Assembly: GCA_038210375.1 (NCBI GenBank)
Contig: JBBQWT010000017.1
Span: 14,453-78,452, forward strand
Source of the DNA: JBBQWT01 sp038210375
GTDB lineage: Bacteria; Acidobacteriota; Terriglobia; Terriglobales; Acidobacteriaceae
Direction of reading: 5' to 3'
DNA length: 64,000 nt
The notes beneath the pieces were generated by a model that had not been told where the DNA came from, ran no database searches, and saw only the letters and a list, made by a program, of their open reading frames with translations. Below, piece by piece: positions 8,760 to 17,946 of the stretch. The position numbers and the translations under genes were made by a program. The first letter of the stretch is position 1, and each line of letters opens with the position of its first letter.

Positions 8760-10161
8760 GCCCAGTCCTTGCCAGGCCATTTTCAAGGGCATCGATCTGG
8801 CGGATGAATTCTTTGCTGTTGAATTTTTTCGAGTAGCTGGCAAACGACATGTAGCGCACCTTGCCGAAGATGGGCCGGTCAAACCACGCGCGGTCACTCT
8901 TGCCTACGATCGCCCAGGCTATGCCTTCATAGGAGTTGGGGTCGCGGCCATCGAGCTCGTACTTATCATTCAGGCGCACCGCAATCTGGTACGCGGCCGC
9001 GGGCGAAGGCGACCATTCGAGTATCTTTTTTGCCCAGTACATCCGCAAATAGTTGTGCATCCATCCAGTAAGAAGTATTTGCTTATGCGCGGCGTTCCAC
9101 AGCGGGTCGTGGGTTTCGCCGCGCTCCAACTGGGCTTCGCTGTATTGCACGGGACGCGGATCGCCGGCATGCTCCGCCAGCGTAGCGTGCGCCCAGGACG
9201 GGCCCGCCGCAATCGATTCATAATCGGGATTGAACCGGACAAAATTAATCGCCAGCTCGCGCCGCACGATCAATTCTTCGAGGAAGGCCTCGCGGGTTTT
9301 TTCAGGGACATTGGCGTTCCGCACCGCCAGGGCCACGGTATGCGGACCGATATGCCCGAAATGCAGGTAGGGCGACAGCCGGCTGGTGCCATCCACCTCA
9401 GGATGATTGCGCTGCACGGGATATCTGAGCAGCTTGTGCTCGACGAACTCCTGCAGCAGGCGCATCGCGGCATGAGTGCCTCCATGCCATGCCCTGACTG
9501 CCTCCACCGAGCGATCGATCCGCCACCCTTCGGTGATGTCGATGCCCACCGACGGCTCAATGAAGTGCAGTCCGGCTGGAGATTCCCATTTATGCTCGGC
9601 CACCTGGTTTGGCAAGGGGACAAGGAACTGCGCGAGCCGGGACTTGATGCGCGGGCGAATGGTGTAAGCCGCGTACTGCTGTTTCTCCAGCAGCCGTGAG
9701 GGCACGATCACGTCGGAATCCACTGTCCAAAAAGGGATGGTGAGTTTCTGCGCGACCAGTTTTCTCCACTCTTCGGGTTCGGCCATGGGGTTTTCATCGC
9801 CCACCACCAGGCAAGGATTCACTTCTTCACAAAATTTCAGGAGCCGGTGGTCAGGATACTTTCGCAACACGAAACCAACGTTGCGCGCCCGCAGGTCTTC
9901 GGCGATGTCAGGAATGCCCTGGCTAAGAAAAGTGTAGTGACGCAGATTCGCGTGAGGATAAAAAGGAACCGGAGCGAAAAAAACCACCACCGGCTTGCCC
10001 AGCTCATTGCCTGCGCGGACGGCCACGTCCAGCGCCGGATTATCCAAGGCGCGCTGAGATCGCTGCATCCAATAGACCACGCAATCGCCGCCGGCTGCCG
10101 GTACGCCGGCGCGGCGGATGGTGACGCGAGGGTCGCTGGTACTTTGCCCGAGGATCGTCAT
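8746..10161 (-). CDS. phr: Class II CPD photolyase
   Basis: 471-residue FAD-dependent DNA photolyase that repairs cyclobutane pyrimidine dimers with blue light. The N-terminal alpha/beta domain has YWMQRSQRALDNPAL, characteristic of class II. The C-terminal FAD domain shows NPDYES, ETHDPLWNAAHKQILLTGWMHNYLRMYWAKKILEW, LDGRDPNSYEGIAW and RPIFGKVRYMS. The start at ATG 10161 avoids overlap with the upstream HD gene, whose stop is at 10172, leaving 10 nt between genes. Sits in a minus-strand cluster with the Lhr helicase, which fits a DNA-damage theme. Confidence 0.96.
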   Translation of the reverse strand: MTILGQSTSDPRVTIRRAGVPAAGGDCVVYWMQRSQRALDNPALDVAVRAGNELGKPVVVFFAPVPFYPHANLRHYTFLSQGIPDIAEDLRARNVGFVLRKYPDHRLLKFCEEVNPCLVVGDENPMAEPEEWRKLVAQKLTIPFWTVDSDVIVPSRLLEKQQYAAYTIRPRIKSRLAQFLVPLPNQVAEHKWESPAGLHFIEPSVGIDITEGWRIDRSVEAVRAWHGGTHAAMRLLQEFVEHKLLRYPVQRNHPEVDGTSRLSPYLHFGHIGPHTVALAVRNANVPEKTREAFLEELIVRRELAINFVRFNPDYESIAAGPSWAHATLAEHAGDPRPVQYSEAQLERGETHDPLWNAAHKQILLTGWMHNYLRMYWAKKILEWSPSPAAAYQIAVRLNDKYELDGRDPNSYEGIAWAIVGKSDRAWFDRPIFGKVRYMSFASYSKKFNSKEFIRQIDALENGLARTGHETP

Positions 10162-10171
10162 TCGGCGCGGC

Positions 10172-10786
10172 CTACGCCCGCAGCTTCTCCAGTTCCACCA
10201 CCAGCCGTTGCAGCTCGTCAATCAGCGGCGCAACTTTCGTGGGCCGGCCACTCTCTCCGGCATGTAGCGCTTGCACCAGACCACGGTAATACCAGAGTTG
10301 ATGTTCGGAATTAGCATGAAACCTTTCCCAAATTTCATGGCCTCTGCCATATTCCCCACCGGCGCCTTCGAGGGTGTGATAGTCGAACAGGATGGAGCGT
10401 GCGTTGCAGACCTTGTCGGCGGCTGAGACCAGGCGCACGTCGTCATCCGCGCTGCGCAGGTGGTGAAGATAATCCTGCTTGCGCTGCAGCCACGGCGGCT
10501 TGGGTTCCTGATCGGTGTCGGTGCAGCCGTGCACCACTGCCGCCACCTTCTCGCCGAAGCGCTGGCGAATTTCTTTCAGGATAGGAGCGCCGCCCTGGTC
10601 TTCCACGGCGTCGTGCAGCAGTGCGGCGATGGCGAGGTCTTCGTTTCCGCCCGCTTCCAGCGCGACTGCGCACACCGCCATCAGGTGGGCCATATAGGGC
10701 ACCGCTCCGCCTTTCCGCGTCTGGGTCGCGTGCAGCGTGGCTGCGTAAAGCAGCGCGTCATTAAATTTGCCTGTCAATTGGGACAT
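10172..10786 (-). CDS. Small HD-domain hydrolase (SpoT/RelA-hydrolase-like)
   Basis: 204 residues resembling the stand-alone ppGpp hydrolases (small alarmone hydrolases, Mesh1-like). Metal-site elements seen: GGAVPYMAHLMAVCAVALEAGG with its His, LLHDAVEDQGG with the HD pair, and the later ADKVCNARSIL with Asp and Asn. No synthetase, TGS or ACT domains. The family removes the 3' pyrophosphate of (p)ppGpp, or in animals dephosphorylates NADPH. Which substrate applies here cannot be read from sequence. Located 18 nt after the DUF5522 gene and 10 nt before the photolyase. Confidence 0.85.
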   Translation of the reverse strand: MSQLTGKFNDALLYAATLHATQTRKGGAVPYMAHLMAVCAVALEAGGNEDLAIAALLHDAVEDQGGAPILKEIRQRFGEKVAAVVHGCTDTDQEPKPPWLQRKQDYLHHLRSADDDVRLVSAADKVCNARSILFDYHTLEGAGGEYGRGHEIWERFHANSEHQLWYYRGLVQALHAGESGRPTKVAPLIDELQRLVVELEKLRA

Positions 10787-10804
10787 GATCGCCGCACCAC
10801 GGCA

Positions 10805-10990
10805 TCATCCAGGTTGGTCAAGAGTGTTCTTATTGAAACCGTATGGGCAATGGCGGCAGGCTGATTCGCAGCAATATCCGCGCCGCAGAAGCCATGCGGC
10901 GGTGAACACCATGTAGCCGCCTTCCATATAAAAATCTTTGCCCTCAACCAGCGGTTGCAAAGGATCGTAAGCTGGCGAGTCGGCGCTCAC
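10805..10990 (-). CDS. DUF5522 small Cys-rich protein
   Basis: 61 residues ending in a compact metal-site-like motif: W-L-x-R-G-Y-C-C-x-x-x-C-R-H-C-P-Y-G. This is the DUF5522 signature. The four clustered cysteines suggest zinc or an iron-sulfur cluster. Function is not known. It is the second gene of the lhr cluster, 74 nt after the lhr stop and 18 nt before the HD gene, so co-transcription is likely. Confidence 0.85.
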   Translation of the reverse strand: MSADSPAYDPLQPLVEGKDFYMEGGYMVFTAAWLLRRGYCCESACRHCPYGFNKNTLDQPG

Positions 10991-11064
10991 TCAATCAGTC
11001 TAATGGACGGCGACGGACGCGCGCATTTTCCATTGTGCCCAATTGCGATAGACGCGGGTCTGCT

Positions 11065-14000
11065 TTATCCGGGAGCCCCGGGTTCAACGCTCGCAACCAC
11101 CGCATCGAAAGGCAGGCGGGGAATGCCCGCGCCCGGGTTCAGGCTCATCGCGGTAATCCCGTCAGACGCCATCATCGGCACAGGCGTTTGGTTCCCCAGG
11201 TTCGAGAGTGGTTCGTGTACGGCAGCCGCCGCCTGCAGCGCGACGCCGGCGCGGAAGGTCACCCATCGCCCGGAGATGGCGGGGACGCGCTCGCCAGGAA
11301 CCACGATTCCCACCAGGTTCAGCGGGTCGGCCGCGGAGATGGTGATGCATTCTGAGGTGGGGGGAGCGCGGCGCGCCAGGCGCAGCGAATCAACCGCTTC
11401 GGGCAGGGCAAATTGCTCGCCGAGAAATCCGCTGATAAACCGCCCGCCGCGAACTTCTCCGCGCGCCTCGAGTCGGCGGAAGCCCACCTGCAACTCGCGC
11501 CACTTGGGCAGAATCGATTCGCGCACCAGCAACTCGCGGAATACCACGCCATAGCGGCGCAACAACATCCGGCACACCGCTTCGACCGCGCGGTAGCGCT
11601 GGTCTTCCGCCGCTCCCGGCGCGGACAGGCTTGCCTCCGGCTGCATTTCCGCGGCGCGCGGCGTCTTCAACAGGGTCCACCGGCCGGCGGTATGCCGCGG
11701 ACGGTTGCGGCTGCCCTTGCCCCGGGCAGCGGGATCAATCAGAGTGCGCAGGTTGTCGAAGCCATCGGCGGTGGCCAGCCCGGCAGCCACCAGCTCCCAC
11801 AGCGCGGTCTCGACCTCGGCCTTCAATTTGCCGGTGGAGCGAACCATGTCGGCAAAAAACGATGCCCCGTTGCCCAGCAGACAATCGTGCACCGCCCGCG
11901 CGCCGGGGCTGAGAATCTCCAGGACCTCGGCCACACTGCCCGCGGTCTTGCCGGTGTCCGAGACCATCCAGTCAGCCTGATCGCGCACGTAGAACGTGAT
12001 GGGAGCGACGCTGGTGGGAACTATCCTGCGCGGAGCTTTGACCACTAAAGGCGGCAGCTTGGGCTCGGGATTAGCCGGCTCGGGACGGTCAGGCTCGGGT
12101 TGATGAGGGATTGGGAAATCGGAACTCCCATTCGGCGCCATCGAAGGCTGCAGCGCGAACAACGATTTGTGGCCGTTGCCGCCCGGCTGCAAGCTGTTTT
12201 CTTTGCCTGCCGGATTCAGCGCCGCCCTCCTTGCGAATCGTTTCACCAGGCTGGTGCGCTTGTCCGTCGCCGCCGCCTTTGCATCTTCGCCATTGGCATG
12301 CGGCGCGATGGTGGCGGGATGCGGCGACAACCTTCCCCAGCCTGCTGCGCCGGTAAGGCAAAGCTGGTCGAGGAGCCGGGCATCGTAGCCGGCCACGCGA
12401 CGGGCCAGTACATACTGCTCCCAGGCGTTGGCCGGAATTTCAAATCCCTGCAACTGGCGCAGGATTTCGAGCGTCCCGCGTTCGCCTTTCAGTTGCGTCC
12501 CCGGCGCCACGTGCTGCCAGGCCAGCAGCCAGTTCATGAATTGTGCCGCGGTGATAGGCTCAATCTGTTTTCGCAGCTTGCCCAGGGTGAGGCGGTGAAT
12601 TCTAGCCAGCAGCCGGCGGTCACACCATTCGGTCCCATCCGCCACCCCTGACGTCGTCGCCGGTGAAATGGCTGCCGGATGTGCAAAGCCCTCAAACTGT
12701 CCGCGCAGTATGGAGCCCGACGCTTCCATACGCAGCAGCGCCTTGTCGATTTCGCTGGGGGCCACGCCCAGCGCCGCGCCCAGGCTGCCGGCTGTAACCG
12801 GCGCGCAATGCATCGCCCAGCCGGTGACCATGGCCAGCATGGCATCGCCGTGCGAGATGGCAACCGGCGCCATCCCAGCCGGGGCCGCGATTTCGGCGCC
12901 GGGATGCAGTGCGGCAAAGCCGGCGGCCTTTTCGGCGGAAACCCAGAATGCAATTCCTCCGGCGGTGACCCGCACCGCGCGACCCTGCGCCATCAAGCGC
13001 TCAAAATACGGCTCCCAATCTCCCCGCCAATCGGCGGGCTGCGGGGAGTGCAGCATTCCGGGAATGGCGGGCCCCAGGTGGGGGGCCACCGGCATCGCCA
13101 TGGCCTCCGGCAAAGCAATCAGGGTATGCAGCACATCCTGCAGCTCGTCGGCGTCGCGAACATCGGGCCAGGCTTCGCCGCGCACCTCGGCGATGGCCGC
13201 GGGATCAAGCCGCCCGATATCGTTGAGCATCGATGCCGGCAGCGATCGCCGCATCTCCACGGCGCGCGCGCGCCGTTCTTCGAGCGGTGCGTCGTCGAGA
13301 TAGGCGTAGGGGTTGGCGTTGAGAATTTCGTGAGAAAACTCCGACGGCATGGGAGTATCCACGGAGAGGCAGCGAATTTCGCCGGACTGGATTTTTTCCA
13401 GCAGCGACTTCAACCCGGCCAGGTCCATGGCTTCGCTGAGCACGTCCTTCATCACCTCGCGCAGCAGCGGATGGTCGGGGATCTCGATGTCGCCCACAAT
13501 ATTTTCCTGGCAGGCCGCGGCCTGGGGAAAGACCGACGCCAGCAGGTCGTCGGAACGCATGCGCTGGATTTGCGGAGGAATTTTCTTGCCATTGCGAAAG
13601 CGTTGCAGGGCCAGGGCGCGTTGCGCATCCCAGCGCCAGCGCGAAGCGAAGATCGGCGAATCGAGTGACGCCTGCTGCAAGACTTCGCCCACGGTTTCCG
13701 GCTGCAGGAACTGGAACACGTCAGCCAGGGGAAAGCTGTGCTGTTCCGCGAGAGAAATATTCAGGCCGTTATCGGTGGCCGCCGCCTGCAGCTCGAAGTT
13801 GAACGACCGGCAAAAGCGCTTGCGCAGCGCCAGCCCCCAGGCCTTGGTGACGCGGCCGCCAAACGGCGCGTGGATCACCAGTTGCATGCCTCCGCCTTCG
13901 TCGAAGAAGCGCTCGGCAATAATCGTCTCCTGGGTGGGAACGGCGCCCAGCACCGCTCGTCCATTGATGATGTATTGCAATATCTGTTCTGCCCCGGAAA

Positions 14001-15897
14001 GATCAACTCCACATTCCTCCACCAGGAAACCGAGCGCCGCCACCACCTCGGGATGATTAGGATTGAAGCTGCCGGCCACTGTTCCCGGGCCGAGGGTGGG
14101 CGCCAAGTCGCTCACTCGCTGGCGCAGGCCGGCGACCTCGGCGGAAAGTTCCATGGTGCGCGCCGGAGCTTCGCCGCGCCAGAATGGAATGTTGGGGGGA
14201 GCGCCATGCGCGTCCTCCACCAGCACGCGGCCGGCGGATTCGACACGCTGTATCCGCCAGCTTGAATTCCCCAGCAGCATGATGTCGCCGCGCGAGCTAT
14301 CGATGGCAAAATCCTCGTCGACCGTGCCCACTACCGTGCCTTCGGGCTCGCACACCACCGTGTACAGCGCGCTATCGGGAATGGCGCCGCCGTTGGTGAT
14401 GGCGATGAGGCGCGCGCCGCGCCGCGCCCGCAGCCGCCCATTGATGCGGTCGCGAAACAGATGGGCGCCATAGCGTCCGCGCTGGGAAACGATGCCGTCG
14501 GCCAGCACGTCCAGCACCGCCTCAAATTCCTTGCGCTCCAGATCGCGATACGGATAGGCGCGCCGCACCACGTGCCACAGTTCCTCTTCTCCCCACTCTT
14601 CCACGGCGCACATGGCCACAATTTGCTGGGCCAGGATATCCACGGGGCACTCGGGAACGTACAGCCGGTCGAGCTCGCCGGAATTCAGCGCGTGGGCCAG
14701 GGCGGCGCACTCGACCAGCTCGTCGCGGGTGGTGGCAAACATTCGCCCTTTGGGAATAGCGCCGCGCCAGTGCCCGGAGCGCCCGATGCGCTGCACCGTC
14801 ACCGCAATCGAGCGCGGCGATGAGATGTGGCATACCAGGTCCACCGAGCCGATGTCGATTCCCAATTCGAGTGACGCCGTGCACACCAGGGCTTTAGCTT
14901 CGCCGGACTTCAATTTGGCTTCCGCGGCCAGTCGTATCTTGCGGGACAAGCTTCCGTGATGGCATGCGACCACGTCTTCGCCCAGGCGTTCCGACAGGTT
15001 GTGACACACGCGTTCCGCCATGCGGCGCGTGTTCACAAATATGAGCGTCGATCGGTGTTCCTTGATCAGCGCCTCGATGCGCTCGTATATCTCGCCCCAA
15101 AGCTCGTTGGAAGCCACCGCGCCCAGCTCCGACGGAGGCACTTCCACTTTGAAATCCATGGTGCGATTGTGGCCCACGTTGACGATCACGGCGGGCGGAC
15201 GGCCAATTCCGGTGAGGAATGCGGCCACCAGCTCAATGGGTTTCTGGGTCGCCGACAGTCCGATACGGTTGGGCGGGCTGAGGGTGAGGGCTTCCAGGCG
15301 TTCCAGCGACAGCGCCAGGTGCGACCCGCGCTTGTCGTCGGCCAGGGCATGGATTTCATCGACGATTACGGTCTCTATCTCGCGCAGGTTGGCGCGGCTC
15401 TTTTCCGCGGTGAGCAGCAGGTACAGCGATTCCGGCGTGGTCACCAGAATGTGCGGAGGCCGCTTGAGCATCGCCTGCCGCTCCGACGTGGGCGTGTCTC
15501 CAGTGCGGACGCCGGTACGGATCTGCGGCATCAGCAAGCCGCGCTGCCGGGCCATCTGCAGGATCTCGCCCAGCGGGACTTCGAGGTTTTTCTGAATGTC
15601 GTTGCCCAGCGCCTTGAGCGGGGATATGTAGAGGACCTGGGTGCGGTCACCAAGCTCCCCGGCGAGAGCCTTGCGCACCAGCCGATCGATGCACGCCAGG
15701 AAGGCGGCCAGGGTCTTGCCCGACCCGGTGGGAGCGGCGATCAGGGTATTGCGGTTGGCCAGAATATGCGGCCAGCCTTCGCATTGCGGCTCAGTGGGCG
15801 TGCCAAACCGGGTGATGAACCATTCCTCGACCAGCGGATGGGCCCATGCCAGGGGACGTTCTTCTATGCCAGTCGTGGTGGGGCAATCGGTCGCCAT
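11065..15897 (-). CDS. lhr: Full-length Lhr-type superfamily 2 ATP-dependent helicase
   Basis: 1610 residues, the length of the long Lhr form. Walker A APTGSGKT (55-62), DEIH (180-183), SAT (215-217) and QRIGRSGH (369-376) are intact. They are followed by the Lhr winged helix, the DEAD-associated region (PFGGRVTKAWGLALRKRF, SFNFELQAAATDNG) and the long C-terminal extension, with winged-helix-like segments such as RYGVVFRELLVRES and RRLEARGEVRGGRF. Lhr translocates 3' to 5' on ssDNA and unwinds RNA:DNA hybrids; the C-terminal domain carries uracil-DNA glycosylase activity in the E. coli relative. An IS1595 element lies only 49 bp upstream of the ATG. Confidence 0.96.
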   Translation of the reverse strand: MATDCPTTTGIEERPLAWAHPLVEEWFITRFGTPTEPQCEGWPHILANRNTLIAAPTGSGKTLAAFLACIDRLVRKALAGELGDRTQVLYISPLKALGNDIQKNLEVPLGEILQMARQRGLLMPQIRTGVRTGDTPTSERQAMLKRPPHILVTTPESLYLLLTAEKSRANLREIETVIVDEIHALADDKRGSHLALSLERLEALTLSPPNRIGLSATQKPIELVAAFLTGIGRPPAVIVNVGHNRTMDFKVEVPPSELGAVASNELWGEIYERIEALIKEHRSTLIFVNTRRMAERVCHNLSERLGEDVVACHHGSLSRKIRLAAEAKLKSGEAKALVCTASLELGIDIGSVDLVCHISSPRSIAVTVQRIGRSGHWRGAIPKGRMFATTRDELVECAALAHALNSGELDRLYVPECPVDILAQQIVAMCAVEEWGEEELWHVVRRAYPYRDLERKEFEAVLDVLADGIVSQRGRYGAHLFRDRINGRLRARRGARLIAITNGGAIPDSALYTVVCEPEGTVVGTVDEDFAIDSSRGDIMLLGNSSWRIQRVESAGRVLVEDAHGAPPNIPFWRGEAPARTMELSAEVAGLRQRVSDLAPTLGPGTVAGSFNPNHPEVVAALGFLVEECGVDLSGAEQILQYIINGRAVLGAVPTQETIIAERFFDEGGGMQLVIHAPFGGRVTKAWGLALRKRFCRSFNFELQAAATDNGLNISLAEQHSFPLADVFQFLQPETVGEVLQQASLDSPIFASRWRWDAQRALALQRFRNGKKIPPQIQRMRSDDLLASVFPQAAACQENIVGDIEIPDHPLLREVMKDVLSEAMDLAGLKSLLEKIQSGEIRCLSVDTPMPSEFSHEILNANPYAYLDDAPLEERRARAVEMRRSLPASMLNDIGRLDPAAIAEVRGEAWPDVRDADELQDVLHTLIALPEAMAMPVAPHLGPAIPGMLHSPQPADWRGDWEPYFERLMAQGRAVRVTAGGIAFWVSAEKAAGFAALHPGAEIAAPAGMAPVAISHGDAMLAMVTGWAMHCAPVTAGSLGAALGVAPSEIDKALLRMEASGSILRGQFEGFAHPAAISPATTSGVADGTEWCDRRLLARIHRLTLGKLRKQIEPITAAQFMNWLLAWQHVAPGTQLKGERGTLEILRQLQGFEIPANAWEQYVLARRVAGYDARLLDQLCLTGAAGWGRLSPHPATIAPHANGEDAKAAATDKRTSLVKRFARRAALNPAGKENSLQPGGNGHKSLFALQPSMAPNGSSDFPIPHQPEPDRPEPANPEPKLPPLVVKAPRRIVPTSVAPITFYVRDQADWMVSDTGKTAGSVAEVLEILSPGARAVHDCLLGNGASFFADMVRSTGKLKAEVETALWELVAAGLATADGFDNLRTLIDPAARGKGSRNRPRHTAGRWTLLKTPRAAEMQPEASLSAPGAAEDQRYRAVEAVCRMLLRRYGVVFRELLVRESILPKWRELQVGFRRLEARGEVRGGRFISGFLGEQFALPEAVDSLRLARRAPPTSECITISAADPLNLVGIVVPGERVPAISGRWVTFRAGVALQAAAAVHEPLSNLGNQTPVPMMASDGITAMSLNPGAGIPRLPFDAVVASVEPGAPG

Positions 15898-15930
15898 ATG
15901 TTCAAAGGTGAAATGATGAGTAGAAAAAGA

Positions 15931-15936
15931 ATTGTA
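15931..15936 (-). promoter_or_regulatory. Possible -10 box of lhr, upstream part displaced by an IS
   Basis: On the minus strand TACAAT lies 33 nt before the lhr ATG. The IS1595 target duplication starts 2 bp upstream of it (15939-15946), so the original -35 is no longer next to it. If the duplication is collapsed, the pre-insertion sequence offers TTGGCG with an 18-bp spacer. Weak evidence; purely by eye. Confidence 0.3.
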
Positions 15937-15946
15937 CGTCCGAAAT

Positions 15947-15973
15947 GGTAATTATCCCTTGACAACAAGTAGA
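15947..15973 (+). repeat. Left terminal inverted repeat of the IS1595-family element
   Basis: Pairs with 17947-17973 in inverse orientation; the outer 13 and inner 10 positions are identical and 3 of the 4 between them differ. A perfect -35 hexamer TTGACA (15959-15964) is embedded in the inner part. Confidence 0.93.
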
Positions 15974-15988
15974 ACAATATGCGAATCT
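15959..15988 (+). promoter_or_regulatory. Candidate transposase promoter inside the left end
   Basis: TTGACA at 15959-15964 and a weak -10-like GAATCT at 15983-15988 with an 18-bp spacer. Transcription would begin about at the transposase ATG (15996), and there is no Shine-Dalgarno sequence, so the mRNA may be leaderless. The -35 overlaps the terminal repeat, so transposase binding there could repress its own gene. Confidence 0.45.
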
Positions 15989-15995
15989 ATTGTAC

Positions 15996-16940
15996 ATGAA
16001 GCCGAAACAAACCATCCCGCCGGAACTGAAATACACCATCAATCAGTTCAATGAAGATTTCCCAACTGATGATGCTTGCCTTGAATTCATCATGCAGCAA
16101 CGCTTCCCGCTAGGTAAGGCTCTCTGCCAGAAATGCAACAAGGTGCGGAAGCATCATCGCGTCTCTGGCAGAACCGCCTATGCGTGTGGCAATTGCGGCA
16201 ATCACATCTATCCCTTGGCAGGAACTATCTTCGAGAAGAGCACAACCTCTCTCCGGCTTTGGTTTCATGCGATGTATTCGATGGGTTCCACTCGTTGCGG
16301 TATATCCGCAAAACAGATTCAACGGGAAACCGGAGTTACTTACAAGACCGCATGGCGCATGTTCCGCCAGATTCGCACTCTCATGTCTGAGGAACTTAGT
16401 TTGGAGGGTCCGACGGTGGAAGTTGACGAAACCTACATAGGCGGCAGAAGAAAATACGGCAGAGGCAGACCGATGCGCGGAGACAAAACCAAGTCTGCGG
16501 TAATCGGTATGGTGGAACGCCAGGGACGAGTCGTTGCCCGGACAATCCCCGACACTACCGCTAAAACTCTCTGCGGCAACGTTCACGAATATGTATTACC
16601 GAAAAGCACCGTGTTTACCGACGAGCTACACGCTTACAACACCGTCTCTAAAGGCAGACGATACACTCACCATCGCATCAATCACAGTTCCAAGGTTTAC
16701 GTTAAAGGGAACGTTCACACCAACACCATCGAAGGCTTCTGGAGCCTTGTTAAACGTGGGATTGGTGGGGTTTATCACCAAGTGAGCCAGAAGTATTTAC
16801 AGAGCTACTTGGATGAATATTCGTACAGGTACAACCGGAGACTTACCGGAAACCAAATCTTCACTTCACTTTTGTACGAGGTTTCCGAGCGGGCTTCTGG
16901 ACGGCCCGCTGTACCAGTTTGTGAAAGTCTGCCCGTGTAA
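15996..16940 (+). CDS. IS1595-family (ISXO2-like) DDE transposase
   Basis: 314 residues from ATG 15996; a TTG two codons earlier is also open. An N-terminal zinc ribbon has CQKC (44-47) and CGNC (64-67) and ends in HIYPLAGTIFEKS, typical of IS1595. The RNase H-fold catalytic domain shows VEVDETYIGG (D144), FTDELHAY (D209) and HTNTIEGFWSLVKRG with N243 and E246 as the third-acid region. No frameshift or stop. Catalyses movement of the surrounding element; same direction as the passenger gene, 96 nt upstream of it. Confidence 0.95.
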   Translation: MKPKQTIPPELKYTINQFNEDFPTDDACLEFIMQQRFPLGKALCQKCNKVRKHHRVSGRTAYACGNCGNHIYPLAGTIFEKSTTSLRLWFHAMYSMGSTRCGISAKQIQRETGVTYKTAWRMFRQIRTLMSEELSLEGPTVEVDETYIGGRRKYGRGRPMRGDKTKSAVIGMVERQGRVVARTIPDTTAKTLCGNVHEYVLPKSTVFTDELHAYNTVSKGRRYTHHRINHSSKVYVKGNVHTNTIEGFWSLVKRGIGGVYHQVSQKYLQSYLDEYSYRYNRRLTGNQIFTSLLYEVSERASGRPAVPVCESLPV

Positions 16941-17013
16941 ATGGGCGCGTATCACCCTTGTCATTCTTGGCCGAAGGATTGGGTTGATTCGCCATAATTC
17001 AGACCACTAAAAG

Positions 17014-17030
17014 CTCCTACTAGATAGGAG
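17014..17030 (+). promoter_or_regulatory. Hairpin that buries the ribosome-binding site of the passenger gene
   Basis: CTCCTA (17014-17019), loop CTAGA, TAGGAG (17025-17030): a perfect 6-bp stem with a 5-nt loop. The 3' arm is the AGGAG Shine-Dalgarno sequence of the DUF3800 gene, 6 nt before its GTG. Closed, the hairpin would block initiation; ribosomes or a binding factor could open it. Confidence 0.7.
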
Positions 17031-17036
17031 TTTGCC

Positions 17037-17939
17037 GTGGTCTGTCAGAAAAGTCAAGCGAGTTGCGCGCTCTCAGCAATGGTTTGCGGGTACGGCGCGC
17101 AACATCGCTCCGCGAAAGTGATGGTCATGCTGAAAGCGTACTTCGATGATTCGAGCGGGGATGAAGGAAGTAAGATTTGCATTCTCGCCGGGGTCGTGCA
17201 GCGGTATACCGTTTGGGCGGATTTTAGCTTTGCGTGGGAGGCGGAATTGGTCAGGCATCCAAGCATCAAATACTTCCACATGAGAGAAGCGCGGAGTTTA
17301 ACTGGTGAATTTGCAGGATGGAAGCGCGTGACCGCAGACGCGAAAACTAAGAGACTTGCGGCGGTGGCGGCCAGCTATAGCCCGTGGACTATTGCCGCAT
17401 GGATAAGCCGAAAAGAGCATGATGCCATCCTGAAACCAATCGCCCCTTTCATGCTGCGGCACTCGTATTTCTCGCTTTTTTATGCGGTGATCCTCAATCT
17501 TGTATTGTGGAATTACCATCGCGGCGTCAATCTACCGATTGACTTTGTATTCGATCAGCAAGGGCCAGTGGGCGCGGAGGCGGCGCTCTTGTACGAGTAC
17601 ATCAAGAGTATTCAAAAACCAGAAATTGCCGCATTGCTTGGAAGTAGCCCTGAGTTCAAAGACGACAAGATGGTTCTCCCTTTACAGGCTGCGGATATGT
17701 TAGCGTGGCATGTTCGCCGACGCAAAGACCGTCCGACCGAGGACGAATCGCAGTGGCCTACCGCGCCAGTGGCGGGACTGCTTCACGCTGATGTCCATAT
17801 CACCAAGGAAAGCCTCATGACCATGGCCAGCGAGATGGCACAAGTCCCCGGCATTGATCTCGTGCCCCAGAAGGGCAAGGATTATAAAAAATTCAACGCG
17901 GCAATTAAAGAAATGCTTCGCAGAGAACTCAAGTCCTGA
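17037..17939 (+). CDS. DUF3800 passenger protein of the IS1595-family element
   Basis: 300 residues from GTG 17037, chosen for AGGAG with a 6-nt spacer. The conserved core starts near residue 29 (MLKAYFDDSSGDEGSKICILAGVV), so ATG 17127 is an alternative. DUF3800 hallmarks: first strand FDDSSG, mid FVFDQQGP and late LPLQAADMLAW, consistent with a predicted RNase H-like fold with acidic residues. Function is not established; members occur in mobile elements and near defence genes. It lies wholly between the element's ends, so it moves with the transposase; it could act in transposition, element maintenance or host defence. Confidence 0.88.
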   Translation: MVCQKSQASCALSAMVCGYGAQHRSAKVMVMLKAYFDDSSGDEGSKICILAGVVQRYTVWADFSFAWEAELVRHPSIKYFHMREARSLTGEFAGWKRVTADAKTKRLAAVAASYSPWTIAAWISRKEHDAILKPIAPFMLRHSYFSLFYAVILNLVLWNYHRGVNLPIDFVFDQQGPVGAEAALLYEYIKSIQKPEIAALLGSSPEFKDDKMVLPLQAADMLAWHVRRRKDRPTEDESQWPTAPVAGLLHADVHITKESLMTMASEMAQVPGIDLVPQKGKDYKKFNAAIKEMLRRELKS

Positions 17940-17946
17940 ACAAATA

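Noticed and set aside
14956..15951. 331-residue plus-strand frame within lhr
   Set aside because: Shadow of the helicase; high-GC genes leave long antisense frames and no motif is present.
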